Positions 34,629 through 42,749 of a stretch of 64,000 bases of DNA are shown piece by piece. The notes under the pieces are model-generated. The model was not told where the DNA came from and ran no database searches. It was given only the letters and a program-made list of their open reading frames with translations. Origin of the DNA: Flavobacterium sp. CYK-55 (GTDB lineage: Bacteria > Bacteroidota > Bacteroidia > Flavobacteriales > Flavobacteriaceae); the NCBI RefSeq assembly GCF_018413465.1, contig NZ_JAHCDK010000007.1, forward strand, positions 62,001 to 126,000, written 5' to 3'. Position 1 is the first letter of the stretch. Each line of letters starts with the position of its first letter. The position numbers and the translations under genes were made by a program.

Positions 34629-35497
34629 TCTTCGTGTGGCTCAATGTGAATGAGCACATGTCCCAGCTGCGGAATTTGTTCTCGTAAAGTATCTTTGAGT
34701 AAATGCGCAATGTCATGTCCTTCTTTAACCGATATATGTGCGTTGACCACCGCGTGCAAATCAACATGATATTTCATACCGGCTTTGCGGATAAAGCATT
34801 TTTCGGTATCGATGACACCCGAAACGGTTAATGAAACTTGACGAATTTCATCAATTAAATCGTCATACACGTGTTCATCCATGATTTCACCCAGTGCCGG
34901 ACGAAAAATCAAATAACTGTTGTACATGATAAAGCCCGAGGCGAACAAAGCGGCCCAATCATCAGCGGATTCGTATCCCGGACCCAAAAAAAGAGCAATA
35001 GATATTCCGATTAAAGCAGCCACCGAAGTAATCGCATCGCTGCGGTGGTGCCAAGCATCGGCTTCAAGTGCAGAACTGTTGGTTTGTTTGCTGCGTTTGA
35101 GCACCAACCGATACGAATATTCTTTCCAGATGATGATGATGCCCAAAACAATCAAAGTCCATCTTTCAGGAAGTTGATGCGGCGTACCTATATTAATGAT
35201 GCTTTCGTAGGCAATAACGGTAGCAGTGGTAATCAAAAAAACCACCACCAAAAAAGTAATCAGGGGTTCTGCCCTACCGTGTCCGTACGGATGATTGTCA
35301 TCGGCTGGTTTGTTGGCGTATTTGATTCCGAATAAAACCAATAAAGACGAAAAAACATCGGTTGTTGATTCTAAAGCATCGGCAATGAGTGCATAAGAAT
35401 TACCTAAAAATCCGGCCAAACCTTTTACCAGTGCCAAAGCCAAGTTTCCGAAGATACTGAAATATGTGGCTTTTACTGCAGTTTGCTCGTGACTCAT
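34625..35497 (-). CDS. Cation diffusion facilitator (CDF) metal transporter
   Basis: 290 residues with six membrane helices. The metal site of CDF exporters is conserved in helix 2 (ALIADALESTTDV) and helix 5 (ADAWHHRSDAITS), with the typical GHGRAEPL loop after helix 3. The cytoplasmic C-terminal domain (about 205-290) carries His and Asp residues (HVDLHAVVNAHISVKEGHDIAH, HVLIHIEPHED) that could bind zinc or another divalent metal. It exports metal ions against protons at the inner membrane; the metal is not determinable from motif alone. It is the last gene of the DUF493-DUF4290-murA run, 8 nt after murA. Confidence 0.9.
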   Translation of the reverse strand: MSHEQTAVKATYFSIFGNLALALVKGLAGFLGNSYALIADALESTTDVFSSLLVLFGIKYANKPADDNHPYGHGRAEPLITFLVVVFLITTATVIAYESIINIGTPHQLPERWTLIVLGIIIIWKEYSYRLVLKRSKQTNSSALEADAWHHRSDAITSVAALIGISIALFLGPGYESADDWAALFASGFIMYNSYLIFRPALGEIMDEHVYDDLIDEIRQVSLTVSGVIDTEKCFIRKAGMKYHVDLHAVVNAHISVKEGHDIAHLLKDTLREQIPQLGHVLIHIEPHED

Positions 35498-35505
35498 ACC
35501 AAAAA

Positions 35506-36813
35506 TTATACGCGAACAATGTTGGCACCCAAAGCTCTGAGTCGCTCGTCAATGCGTTCGTATCCGCGGTCAATTTGTTCGATGTTTTGAATGGTACTCG
35601 TGCCTTTGGCTGAAAGTGCCGCAATAAGCAAAGAGATTCCCGCGCGAATATCCGGCGAAGACATAGTAGTTGCTTTGAGCTGTGATTTAAAATCGTGACC
35701 CATAACCACCGCACGGTGCGGATCACACAACATAATCTTGGCGCCCATATCAATAAGTTTATCCACAAAGAACAAACGGCTTTCAAACATTTTTTGGTGA
35801 ATGAGCACATCGCCGTTGGCCTGTGTGGCTACCACTAAAATAATACTCAACAAATCAGGGGTAAACCCCGGCCACGGTGCATCGGCAATGGTCAAGATTG
35901 ATCCGTCAATATCCGTTTTGATTTGATAGGTCTCGTGGGTAGGAATATAAATATCGTCTCCGCGACGCTCTAAAGTAATTCCGAGTTTTCTAAAAACACT
36001 TGGAATCACACCTAAATTATCCCAGCTAACGTCTTTAATGGTAATCTCACTGCGGGTCATCGCAGCCAGACCAATCCAACTGCCAATCTCAATCATATCC
36101 GGCAAAATGGTATGCGTACATCCGCCCAATGATTCAACACCTTCAATAGTGAGTAAGTTAGAACCTACTCCGTGAATTTTAGCGCCCATTGAGTTGAGCA
36201 TTTTACACAATTGTTGCAAATAAGGTTCGCAAGCTGCGTTGTATATAGTAGTCGTTCCTTTGGCCAAAACCGCTGCCATCACTACGTTGGCGGTTCCGGT
36301 TACCGAGGCTTCATCGAGCAACATATAAGCTCCGGTTAAACCTTCAGGCGCTTCAACCCCATAAAAGTGATCTTCGCGGTTGTAGCGGAATTTTGCACCT
36401 AAGTTGATAAAACCTTCAAAGTGGGTATCTAAACGACGGCGACCAATTTTGTCTCCGCCCGGTTTTGGAATATATCCTTTGCCATAACGCGCCAAGAGCG
36501 GACCGACAATCATAATTGAGCCGCGCAAAGAACCGCCTTCTTTTTTAAAAGCTTCAGTTTCGAGATATCCGACGTTGACTTCATCAGACTGAAACGTGAT
36601 GGAACCTTGCCCGTTGCGCTGAATTTTTACACCCAAATTACCCAGTAAAGTAATGAGTTTGTTGACATCAATAATGTCAGGTATATTGTTGATGGTTACT
36701 TTTTCAGGAGTCAATAAAACAGCACATAATATTTGCAATGCCTCATTTTTAGCACCTTGAGGTTTGACTTCTCCTTTGAGACGAATGCCTCCTTCAATTT
36801 TAAATGTTCCCAT
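35506..36813 (-). CDS. murA: UDP-N-acetylglucosamine 1-carboxyvinyltransferase (MurA), Asp at the fosfomycin site
   Basis: 435 residues, the usual MurA length. It joins enolpyruvate from PEP to UDP-GlcNAc, the first committed step of peptidoglycan synthesis, in the cytoplasm. Lys22 (AKNEAL) and the RGSIMIVGPLLARYG phosphate-binding segment are conserved, as are GCTHTILPDMIEIG and the C-terminal IDRGYERIDERL. The mobile loop reads PGGDKIG: Asp121 stands where E. coli MurA has Cys115, the residue fosfomycin alkylates. Asp-form enzymes are known to be active and intrinsically fosfomycin resistant. It is third in the DUF493-DUF4290-murA-CDF operon. Confidence 0.95.
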   Translation of the reverse strand: MGTFKIEGGIRLKGEVKPQGAKNEALQILCAVLLTPEKVTINNIPDIIDVNKLITLLGNLGVKIQRNGQGSITFQSDEVNVGYLETEAFKKEGGSLRGSIMIVGPLLARYGKGYIPKPGGDKIGRRRLDTHFEGFINLGAKFRYNREDHFYGVEAPEGLTGAYMLLDEASVTGTANVVMAAVLAKGTTTIYNAACEPYLQQLCKMLNSMGAKIHGVGSNLLTIEGVESLGGCTHTILPDMIEIGSWIGLAAMTRSEITIKDVSWDNLGVIPSVFRKLGITLERRGDDIYIPTHETYQIKTDIDGSILTIADAPWPGFTPDLLSIILVVATQANGDVLIHQKMFESRLFFVDKLIDMGAKIMLCDPHRAVVMGHDFKSQLKATTMSSPDIRAGISLLIAALSAKGTSTIQNIEQIDRGYERIDERLRALGANIVRV

Positions 36814-36849
36814 AAATCAATTTCCTTTTCTAGTCTTTACTTTTGGATG

Positions 36850-37557
36850 TTATTTTTGGTTGTTGTTCTTTTTGATAAAAATCTTTCCTTTTTTATTCTT
36901 GTTGTGCATCTTGCCATTGTTCGGCATGTTCTTGTTTGAAGATTTTTTGTTGGTCCGCATCAAATCAGTAGTGTTGACGAGCTCTTCATCGCCTTGCATC
37001 ATATTGATTTTTCCACCGGAAAGCTCATACAAATGTTCAAAAATCACTTCATCTTTGACGGTGTCTTTGTTCCAACTCAAAAAACTCTTTTTCATGTGGT
37101 TGGCGATAACCTTGACCAAAGCACTTTTGAGTTCGCCCTCTTCCCAACTATTGGCAACGTCAATCATATATTTGATGTTGTTGCCGTAAAAACGATACTT
37201 GGGAAAATTCTGCGGATAAGGCAATGGGTCAGGTTTGAGCTGTAAAACCTCACGTGACGGAATCGGATAAGGCGAATCAACGTCGAGTTTAAAATCAGAC
37301 ATAATAAAAATCTGATCCCACAATTTGTGTTGAAAATCAGGAACATCGCGCAAATGCGGATTCAAACTGCCCATGACTTGAATAATGTAACGGGCCAATT
37401 TATTGCGTTCTTCGCGGTCTTGAACTTGAACCGCCTGATCGATCAGTTTGTGCAAATGACGCCCGTATTCAGGAATGATTAGATGCTTTCTCTCAGAATT
37501 ATATTCGAGGTTAAAAACAACATCTCCAGCTTTTTCTTTGATATATTTTGAATGCAT
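36850..37557 (-). CDS. DUF4290 protein
   Basis: 235 residues from the ATG at 37557 (MHSKYIKEKAGDVVFNLEYN), 1 nt from the DUF493 stop. The longest frame starts 22 codons earlier inside DUF493 and is not preferred. The body matches DUF4290 (EYGRHLHKLIDQAVQ, RNKLARYIIQVMGSLNPHLRD, WDQIFIMSDFKLDVDSPYPIP). The tail after about residue 195 is a low-complexity, Lys/Asn-rich extension. It is cytoplasmic by lack of signals. Function is unknown; the conserved position ahead of murA suggests an envelope or growth link, by context only. Confidence 0.88.
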   Translation of the reverse strand: MHSKYIKEKAGDVVFNLEYNSERKHLIIPEYGRHLHKLIDQAVQVQDREERNKLARYIIQVMGSLNPHLRDVPDFQHKLWDQIFIMSDFKLDVDSPYPIPSREVLQLKPDPLPYPQNFPKYRFYGNNIKYMIDVANSWEEGELKSALVKVIANHMKKSFLSWNKDTVKDEVIFEHLYELSGGKINMMQGDEELVNTTDLMRTNKKSSNKNMPNNGKMHNKNKKGKIFIKKNNNQK

Positions 37558-37558
37558 A

Positions 37559-37846
37559 TTATAGCGAAATAATTCCTTCAACCACTGAGACTTCTTGATA
37601 TTTACTGATGATTTCATCAGCATTTTTCATGGTGACATCAATAGAAATACTCGTGAATTTTCCGGTTTTAGATTTGGTTGTTTTAATGACAGCGCCCATA
37701 CAATCAAAAGCATCTTCTACTTGTTTGATTTTTGACGGGTCGGTGGGCACGATAAATTTAAACAGATATTCGGCAGGCCAAACAGGATTGTTTATATCTA
37801 ATTCTACTTTGAGGCGCTCGTAGAATTCTTGGGTTTTGTTATCCAT
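37559..37846 (-). CDS. DUF493 (YbeD-like) family protein
   Basis: 95 residues matching the small ferredoxin-like YbeD/DUF493 fold (YLFKFIVPTDPSKIKQVEDAF, SKTGKFTSISIDVTMKNADEIISKYQEVS). It is the first gene of the operon, with DUF4290 starting 1 nt after it. E. coli YbeD has a structure but no firm role; proposals involve lipoate or regulation. A -7 box lies 21 nt upstream (37867). Confidence 0.9.
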   Translation of the reverse strand: MDNKTQEFYERLKVELDINNPVWPAEYLFKFIVPTDPSKIKQVEDAFDCMGAVIKTTKSKTGKFTSISIDVTMKNADEIISKYQEVSVVEGIISL

Positions 37847-37866
37847 TTTTGTCTATAAAATAAAGG

Positions 37867-37874
37867 CAAATATA
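37867..37874 (-). promoter_or_regulatory. -7 box for the DUF493-murA operon
   Basis: Minus-strand TATATTTG. No TTG at the standard distance. Confidence 0.6.
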
Positions 37875-37971
37875 GGGCATTGATTTAAGATTTTCAGACA
37901 TCATTACGAGGTTTTTTGTGTTTGACATTTTTTTAACCTCATTGATTTTTTTAATTCTAGATTAGTTTGAG

Positions 37972-37979
37972 TAGATTTG
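37972..37979 (+). promoter_or_regulatory. -7 box for the AAA ATPase gene
   Basis: TAGATTTG. Its last three bases are the TTG at which the longest open frame begins, so that start is rejected. Confidence 0.5.
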
Positions 37980-37997
37980 CCGCTTATTTCAAAATCA

Positions 37998-38534
37998 GTG
38001 GCTCAAGAAATCATCGTGCTTATTGGTGGGCCCGGTACCGGAAAAACCACCATCATCGAAGGACTAAAAGCAAAAGGATACTGTTGTTATCCCGAGATTT
38101 CACGCGAGATCACCCTAGAAGCCAAAAAGCAAGGTATTGAGCAGTTGTTTCTTGAAAGACCACTCTTATTTAGTGAATTGCTGCTTGAAGGCCGAAAAAA
38201 ACAACACCAAAATGCGCTCAACGAACCTTGTGAACGCGTTTTTATTGACCGAGGAATTCCTGATATTCTAGCTTATATGCATTATATAGGCGATAGTTAT
38301 CCTTCTTTTTTTGATGTTGCTTGTCGCGAACATTTATACCACAAAATTTTCATCTTGCCGCCTTGGGAAGAAATCTACGAATCTGATGCCGAGCGCTACG
38401 AAAACTACGAACAAGCCAAACTCATCTACAACCATTTGGTCGAAACCTATTCGCATTATGGTTACCAGCTCACCGAAGTTCCAAAAGATTCTGTTGAAAA
38501 CCGAATCGCATTTATCTTGAATGCGCTGGATTAA
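37998..38534 (+). CDS. AAA_28-type P-loop ATPase/kinase-like protein
   Basis: 178 residues starting at a GTG (37998; MAQEIIVLIGG). No ATG is available, and the TTG at 37977 lies in the -7 box. The Walker A is GGPGTGKTT, followed by PEISREITLEA, FSELLLEGRKKQ, and a Walker B-like VFIDRGIPDILAYMHY. This order fits the AAA_28 family, which includes NadR-like ribosylnicotinamide kinase domains and Ttd14-type proteins. Cytoplasmic; the substrate is unknown. It starts an accessory-looking pocket together with the palindrome and the HTH regulator. Confidence 0.8.
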   Translation: MAQEIIVLIGGPGTGKTTIIEGLKAKGYCCYPEISREITLEAKKQGIEQLFLERPLLFSELLLEGRKKQHQNALNEPCERVFIDRGIPDILAYMHYIGDSYPSFFDVACREHLYHKIFILPPWEEIYESDAERYENYEQAKLIYNHLVETYSHYGYQLTEVPKDSVENRIAFILNALD

Positions 38535-38619
38535 CTTTTGAGTTCATTCTTTTTGAAATTCATCTTTTAAACCAATTGCTGTGATGCGTCTCAGCAAATC
38601 TTTTATTTCCAGAAGTCAA

Positions 38620-38712
38620 ATGTTAATTTGTGTCATTTTTTTTATTTTTAAAAAATTGACACAGTTTTTGTGTCAAAATATTTTTTTAAAAAAAAATGAC
38701 ACAAATTAACAT
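38620..38712. promoter_or_regulatory. Nested palindrome with four TGTGTCA half-sites upstream of the HTH regulator
   Basis: An outer perfect 24-bp inverted repeat (38620-38643 with 38689-38712) encloses an inner one, TTGACACA (38656-38663) with TGTGTCAA (38669-38676). Four half-sites TGTGTCA/TGACACA lie at 38629-38635, 38657-38663, 38669-38675 and 38697-38703, in alternating orientation with centre spacings 28, 12 and 28 nt. The array is symmetric about 38666. The ATG of the HTH gene lies 36 nt further on. An operator array for that regulator is the simplest reading; a 93-nt RNA hairpin is the alternative. Confidence 0.7.
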
Positions 38713-38747
38713 ATCGCATCGCTTGTATAATTCTACACGAAAAACAG

Positions 38748-39023
38748 ATGAAAAAAACAGTTAAACTAAACAAAATGCTTGGGCTCAACCAATACGATGT
38801 AGCCATGCTTATGGGCATCACACGCAGCCAATGGTCCATGTTTGAATCCGGAAAAAGACAACTTCCGCACCAAGCAACACTTTTATTGAGTGAGATACTC
38901 AAACATCTCAATGATTTTGACAACCAAGGATTTGAACATCATCAACAAGAAATCGCGCAAAAAAATGGAAAGAATTGCAACGCGAAAATGAATTTAAACT
39001 GCTTAAAATTGAAAAAAAGATAG
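38748..39023 (+). CDS. HTH (XRE-like) transcriptional regulator, N-terminal part of a frame-split gene
   Basis: The frame gives 91 residues. Residues 1-60 form a Cro/CI-type helix-turn-helix (LNKMLGLNQYDVAMLMGITRSQWSMFESGKRQLPHQATLLLSEIL). After about residue 72 the sequence turns into an Asn/Lys-rich tail (NGKNCNAKMNLNC) that looks out of frame, ending at a TAG at 39021. The -1 frame, open from 38933, continues smoothly as a charged helical domain (next entry). The two overlap at an A7 run (38959-38965; codons CAA AAA AAT), so one missing A, or -1 slippage on A-AAA-AAT, would give a single protein of about 169 residues. Mutation and programmed shifting are both possible. Confidence 0.75.
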   Translation: MKKTVKLNKMLGLNQYDVAMLMGITRSQWSMFESGKRQLPHQATLLLSEILKHLNDFDNQGFEHHQQEIAQKNGKNCNAKMNLNCLKLKKR

Positions 39024-39256
39024 AAAATACCACCAAAAAATTAAATGCAGAACGGAGCTTACAAAAATTAATAGCCTTTGTAAAAACTACAAAACCCGAA
39101 AAACTTCCGGTACCACATATCAAAATTTTTTTATCTCAAAGAGAAAAAGTAAACACTCTATCAGAACTAACCGAATTGCTCACCGAACAAGAACATCAAA
39201 AAGAGCTGCTTGATTTTGAAAAAAAATTACTCGAATCAAAACTCACAAAAAAATGA
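38933..39256 (+). CDS. Coiled-coil C-terminal part of the frame-split HTH regulator
   Basis: Open in the -1 frame relative to the HTH part. From the A7 run it reads KKWKELQRENEFKLLKIEKK, then ENTTKKLNAERSLQKLIAFV, SELTELLTEQEHQKELLDFE and a Lys-rich end. It is strongly helical, with heptad-like Leu spacing, suggesting oligomerisation or a sensor arm. It has no ATG of its own in a sensible place; a TTG at 38975 is the only nearby candidate. It is therefore best read as the second half of the HTH gene. From memory, flavobacterial HTH proteins of about 170 residues with such a tail exist; a protein search would settle this. Confidence 0.6.
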
Positions 39257-39310
39257 TTATTCATCATCATAACACAACTCAAGAGTAAAGCTAAAGACTA
39301 TTGATTTTGT

Positions 39311-39318
39311 TATCTTTG
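39311..39318 (+). promoter_or_regulatory. -7 box for recQ
   Basis: TATCTTTG, 29 nt ahead of the ATG; no well-spaced TTG. Confidence 0.55.
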
Positions 39319-39346
39319 TTTATGCAGTTTATTTATCTACCTAAAA

Positions 39347-41245
39347 ATGATGCTTGACGCCATACAAATACTTCAAAAATATTGGAAACACGACCGTTTT
39401 CGAAAACCGCAAGAACAAATCATTCAAAGTGTGCTTGATGGCCAAGACACTTTTGCTTTGATGCCTACCGGCGGCGGAAAATCAATATGTTTTCAGGTTC
39501 CGGCTATGATGCAACCCGGCATGGCACTAGTCATTTCACCGTTGGTGGCCTTGATGAAAGATCAAATCGACAACCTTCAGAAAATTGACATCAAGGCGAT
39601 ATCTATTACCGGCGGGCTATCAACCGATGAAATTTCAGATCTTTTAGACAATTGTCAATTCGGAAACTACAAGTTTTTGTATGTATCCCCCGAGCGTCTG
39701 CAATCAGATTGGATTTTAGAGCGCATCAAAAACCTGCGCATCAACCTCATCGCTATTGACGAGGCGCATTGTGTATCGCAATGGGGTCATGATTTTCGTC
39801 CGGCTTATTTAAAAATTGCAACGCTCAAAACGCTTTTTCCGAAAGTTCCTTTTATTGCTTTGACAGCTTCGGCAACACCAAGAGTTCAAGAAGATATTAT
39901 TGAACAGCTCAAACTTAATAAGCCTATAGTTTTTAAAAAATCTTTTGCCCGCGAGAACTTGGCTTATATGGTTTACCCAACCGAAGACAAACTGTTTTTG
40001 CTCGGGCAAATCCTTCAGAAAAACCCCGAGCCTTCTATTATATATGTACGAAACCGAAAATCCTGTGTTGATACTGCTGCTCAACTCAATGCCATGGGGT
40101 ATCGAGCAGTGTATTATCACGGTGGATTGTCGCGCAAAGACAAAGAGCAAAACATGAATCGCTGGATGGATGAATCAACCCAAGTCATGGTGGCCACCAA
40201 TGCCTTCGGAATGGGCATAGACAAAGCCAACGTGAAAACAGTGGTACATATTCAGCTGCCCGATAATCTGGAAAATTACTATCAAGAAGCGGGTCGCGCC
40301 GGCAGAAACAACCAAAAAGCCTTTGCTGTTTTACTAACCGCAACCTCAGAGATACAAACCGCCAAGCAACAATTGTTGGCTATGTTGCCTGACAAAAAAT
40401 TCTTGCTTCAGGTTTACCTCAAATTGTGCAGCTATTTTCAAGTGGCTTATGGCGAAGGTATAGGTGAAGTATTTGCCTTTAGCTTAAATACTTTTTGTAC
40501 CAAATACAACTTTCCGATTTTAAAAACCTATCAAGCCTTGCAGTTTTTAGATCGACAAGGTGTTATTGGTTTATCACAAGAATTCTCTGAAAAAATTACC
40601 TTGCAGTTTTTGATTGAATCGCGTGAGGTTATCAGATATATGAGTTTGAATCCGGCCGACGAAGAAATCTTACTGACCATTTTGCGCACCTATCCGGGTG
40701 TTTATGATTTGCCAACTGCACTAAATCCGGCTTTAATAGCCAAAAAATCGGGTGCTCCAGAAAGTGATGTTTTGGCCTTACTTGAAAAATGGCACAAGCG
40801 TGAGATGATTTCACTGCAATCAAAAAACAACGACACACAACTGATTTTTCACGAAATCCGCGAAGACGAAAAAACCATCAATCGGGTCAGTCGCTTTTTA
40901 GAAATGCAAAACCAACGCAAAATCGAACAACTCGATGCCGTTTTAGCATACGCCACCAATCACCAACACTGTAAAAGTGAACAGTTATTGGAATATTTTG
41001 GCGAAAAAGGCTCACAAAGTTGTGGTATGTGCTCCTATTGCATTCAGCAGAAAAAAGGCATGGATCAAGAACCCAACCTCACCCGTGAAATTCTTGAGCT
41101 GCTCAAATCTGAAAAATTGTCTTCAAGAGAACTTCAAAACCGGCTGGGTTATGAAGCAAACGATATTATCTTTGCCTTGCAAACGCTGCTGGAAAACGAA
41201 ATCATTTCGGTACAGGCCAACAGTCAATATACCTTAAATAAATGA
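39347..41245 (+). CDS. recQ: ATP-dependent DNA helicase RecQ
   Basis: 632 residues (an ATG at 39350 is an equally possible start). The helicase core has Walker A TGGGKS (41-46), DEAH box (138-141), SQWGHDFRPAY, YYHGGLSRKDKEQ and QEAGRAGRN. The RecQ zinc module carries four Cys near 543-566 (HCKSEQLLE, then CGMCSYC). A winged-helix RQC part lies before it, and the tail (about 578-632) looks like another winged helix, not an HRDC domain. RecQ unwinds DNA 3'-5' in recombinational repair. The stop overlaps the fmt start (ATGA), so fmt is coupled. Confidence 0.94.
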   Translation: MMLDAIQILQKYWKHDRFRKPQEQIIQSVLDGQDTFALMPTGGGKSICFQVPAMMQPGMALVISPLVALMKDQIDNLQKIDIKAISITGGLSTDEISDLLDNCQFGNYKFLYVSPERLQSDWILERIKNLRINLIAIDEAHCVSQWGHDFRPAYLKIATLKTLFPKVPFIALTASATPRVQEDIIEQLKLNKPIVFKKSFARENLAYMVYPTEDKLFLLGQILQKNPEPSIIYVRNRKSCVDTAAQLNAMGYRAVYYHGGLSRKDKEQNMNRWMDESTQVMVATNAFGMGIDKANVKTVVHIQLPDNLENYYQEAGRAGRNNQKAFAVLLTATSEIQTAKQQLLAMLPDKKFLLQVYLKLCSYFQVAYGEGIGEVFAFSLNTFCTKYNFPILKTYQALQFLDRQGVIGLSQEFSEKITLQFLIESREVIRYMSLNPADEEILLTILRTYPGVYDLPTALNPALIAKKSGAPESDVLALLEKWHKREMISLQSKNNDTQLIFHEIREDEKTINRVSRFLEMQNQRKIEQLDAVLAYATNHQHCKSEQLLEYFGEKGSQSCGMCSYCIQQKKGMDQEPNLTREILELLKSEKLSSRELQNRLGYEANDIIFALQTLLENEIISVQANSQYTLNK

Positions 41246-42189
41246 AGCCATTAAAAATTGTCTTTATGGGCACACCCGAGTTTGCTGTGGGCATCCTCGA
41301 TACTATTTGCAAAAATCAATATGAAGTAGTTGGGGTTATTACCGCTGCTGATAAACCTGCCGGACGCGGGCAAAAAATAAAATATTCAGCCGTAAAAGAG
41401 TATGCTCTTGAACACGGACTCAGATTATTGCAACCCACCAACCTTAAAGACGAAACTTTTTTGGCTGAACTCAAAAGTCTTCAAGCCAATCTGCAAGTGG
41501 TAGTTGCTTTTAGAATGTTACCCAAAGTGGTTTGGGATATGCCTGAGTACGGCACTTTTAATTTGCACGCATCACTTCTGCCAGATTATCGCGGGGCCGC
41601 TCCTATTAATTGGGCTATTATCAATGGTGAAACCCAGACTGGCGTAACCACCTTTTTTATTGACGATAAAATTGATACCGGCGCGATGATTCTGAGTCGT
41701 AAAACCGAAATTGATTTAGCCGAAAATGCCGGAACACTGCACGACAGATTGATCGACATCGGAAGCCAAGCGGTGATTGACACACTAAAACTTATCGAGC
41801 ATGGCGATGTTCAAACGACCATTCAGCCAGAAAATGCCGAACTCAAAACAGCCTACAAACTCAACCGCGAGAATTGCAAAATTGATTGGCAAGCCTCGGG
41901 CGAGACGATTTATAACTTGATTCGCGGTTTATCACCCTATCCCGCGGCTTGGTGCTTTTTTGCCGATGAAGACCAGGAATGGAATGTCAAAATTTATGAA
42001 GCCGAATTTATCAGAGAAACGCATACTTATAATATAGGTAGTCTGTTGACTGCAAAAAAGAGTTTGTCGGTAGCCGTTCAAGATGGATGGATCCAAATTT
42101 TGAGTTTGCAGCTTCCTGGTAAAAAAAGAATGAGTGCATCAGAACTTTTAAACGGTGTTTCATTCTCAGAAAAGGCACGTACTTACTAG
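41242..42189 (+). CDS. fmt: Methionyl-tRNA formyltransferase
   Basis: 315 residues. The formyl-tetrahydrofolate domain shows FMGTPEFAV, the catalytic Asn107-x-His109 in FNLHASLLPDYRGAAPINWA, and Asp145 in DDKIDTG. A smaller C-terminal beta-barrel domain (about 205-315, starting at YKLNRENCKIDWQASGE) binds tRNA. The enzyme formylates initiator Met-tRNA for translation start. The ATG overlaps the recQ stop by four bases. Confidence 0.96.
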   Translation: MKPLKIVFMGTPEFAVGILDTICKNQYEVVGVITAADKPAGRGQKIKYSAVKEYALEHGLRLLQPTNLKDETFLAELKSLQANLQVVVAFRMLPKVVWDMPEYGTFNLHASLLPDYRGAAPINWAIINGETQTGVTTFFIDDKIDTGAMILSRKTEIDLAENAGTLHDRLIDIGSQAVIDTLKLIEHGDVQTTIQPENAELKTAYKLNRENCKIDWQASGETIYNLIRGLSPYPAAWCFFADEDQEWNVKIYEAEFIRETHTYNIGSLLTAKKSLSVAVQDGWIQILSLQLPGKKRMSASELLNGVSFSEKARTY

Positions 42190-42279
42190 CCTCAGCGCTG
42201 AAAAAACCTCAAAAAACACTGCCTTTATCAACAAATAACCCGATTTATCAACAAAAATGCTGAAATCAGGCTAAATCGC

Positions 42280-42309
42280 TTGCGTGGTAAGGATTTCCTA
42301 CTAAATTTG
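42280..42309 (+). promoter_or_regulatory. Promoter of the HU gene
   Basis: TTG (42280-42282), 19 nt, TAAATTTG (42302-42309). The ATG at 42356 leaves a leader of about 40 nt. Confidence 0.88.
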
Positions 42310-42355
42310 TTTCACTTATAACTTAATGTTTAACCAACAATTAATAACTATTATT

Positions 42356-42628
42356 ATGAACAAATCAGAATTAATCGATGCAATTGCTGCTGACGCAGGA
42401 ATTACTAAAGCAGCTGCAAAATTGGCTTTGGAATCATTCTTGAACAACGTAGGTGGTACCTTGAAAAAAGGTGGAAGAGTATCTTTGGTAGGTTTCGGAT
42501 CTTGGTCAGTTTCTAAAAGAGCTGCTAGAGAAGGAAGAAACCCTCAAACTGGAAAAACCATCAAAATCGCTGCTAAGAATGTAGTAAAATTCAAAGCTGG
42601 TGCTGAATTAGAAGGTTCTGTAAACTAA
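42356..42628 (+). CDS. HU family DNA-binding protein
   Basis: 90 residues from the ATG at 42356 (MNKSELIDAIAADAGITKAA). The frame is open 10 codons earlier, but those lie in the leader. It is a standard HU/IHF fold: two N-terminal helices, then GGTLKKGGRVSLVGFGSWSV and the DNA-arm motif GRNPQTGKTIKI, ending VVKFKAGAEL. It bends and packages DNA as a dimer. Strong promoter and terminator suggest an abundant, separately transcribed nucleoid protein. Confidence 0.95.
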   Translation: MNKSELIDAIAADAGITKAAAKLALESFLNNVGGTLKKGGRVSLVGFGSWSVSKRAAREGRNPQTGKTIKIAAKNVVKFKAGAELEGSVN

Positions 42629-42650
42629 TAAAAGTTTATAAAATATAAAG

Positions 42651-42680
42651 AAAAGTCTCCGTTTTGGGGACTTTTTTTTT
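42651..42680 (+). terminator. Terminator of the HU gene
   Basis: AAAGTCTCC paired with GGGGACTTT (one G-T wobble), followed by T9. Confidence 0.9.
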
Positions 42681-42749
42681 GAAATTCTGTGAAGGATATT
42701 TGTTTATTTAAAACTTTTATTCTTAATTTTAGGTAAAATTGCAATTCTC

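Noticed and set aside
37977..37997. TTG start of the AAA ATPase gene
   Set aside because: The TTG is the end of a TANNTTTG box; the GTG at 37998 gives the family-typical start.
38620..38712. MITE or other transposable element
   Set aside because: No target-site duplication at the borders and no transposase-like terminal motif; the four-site symmetry fits regulation better.
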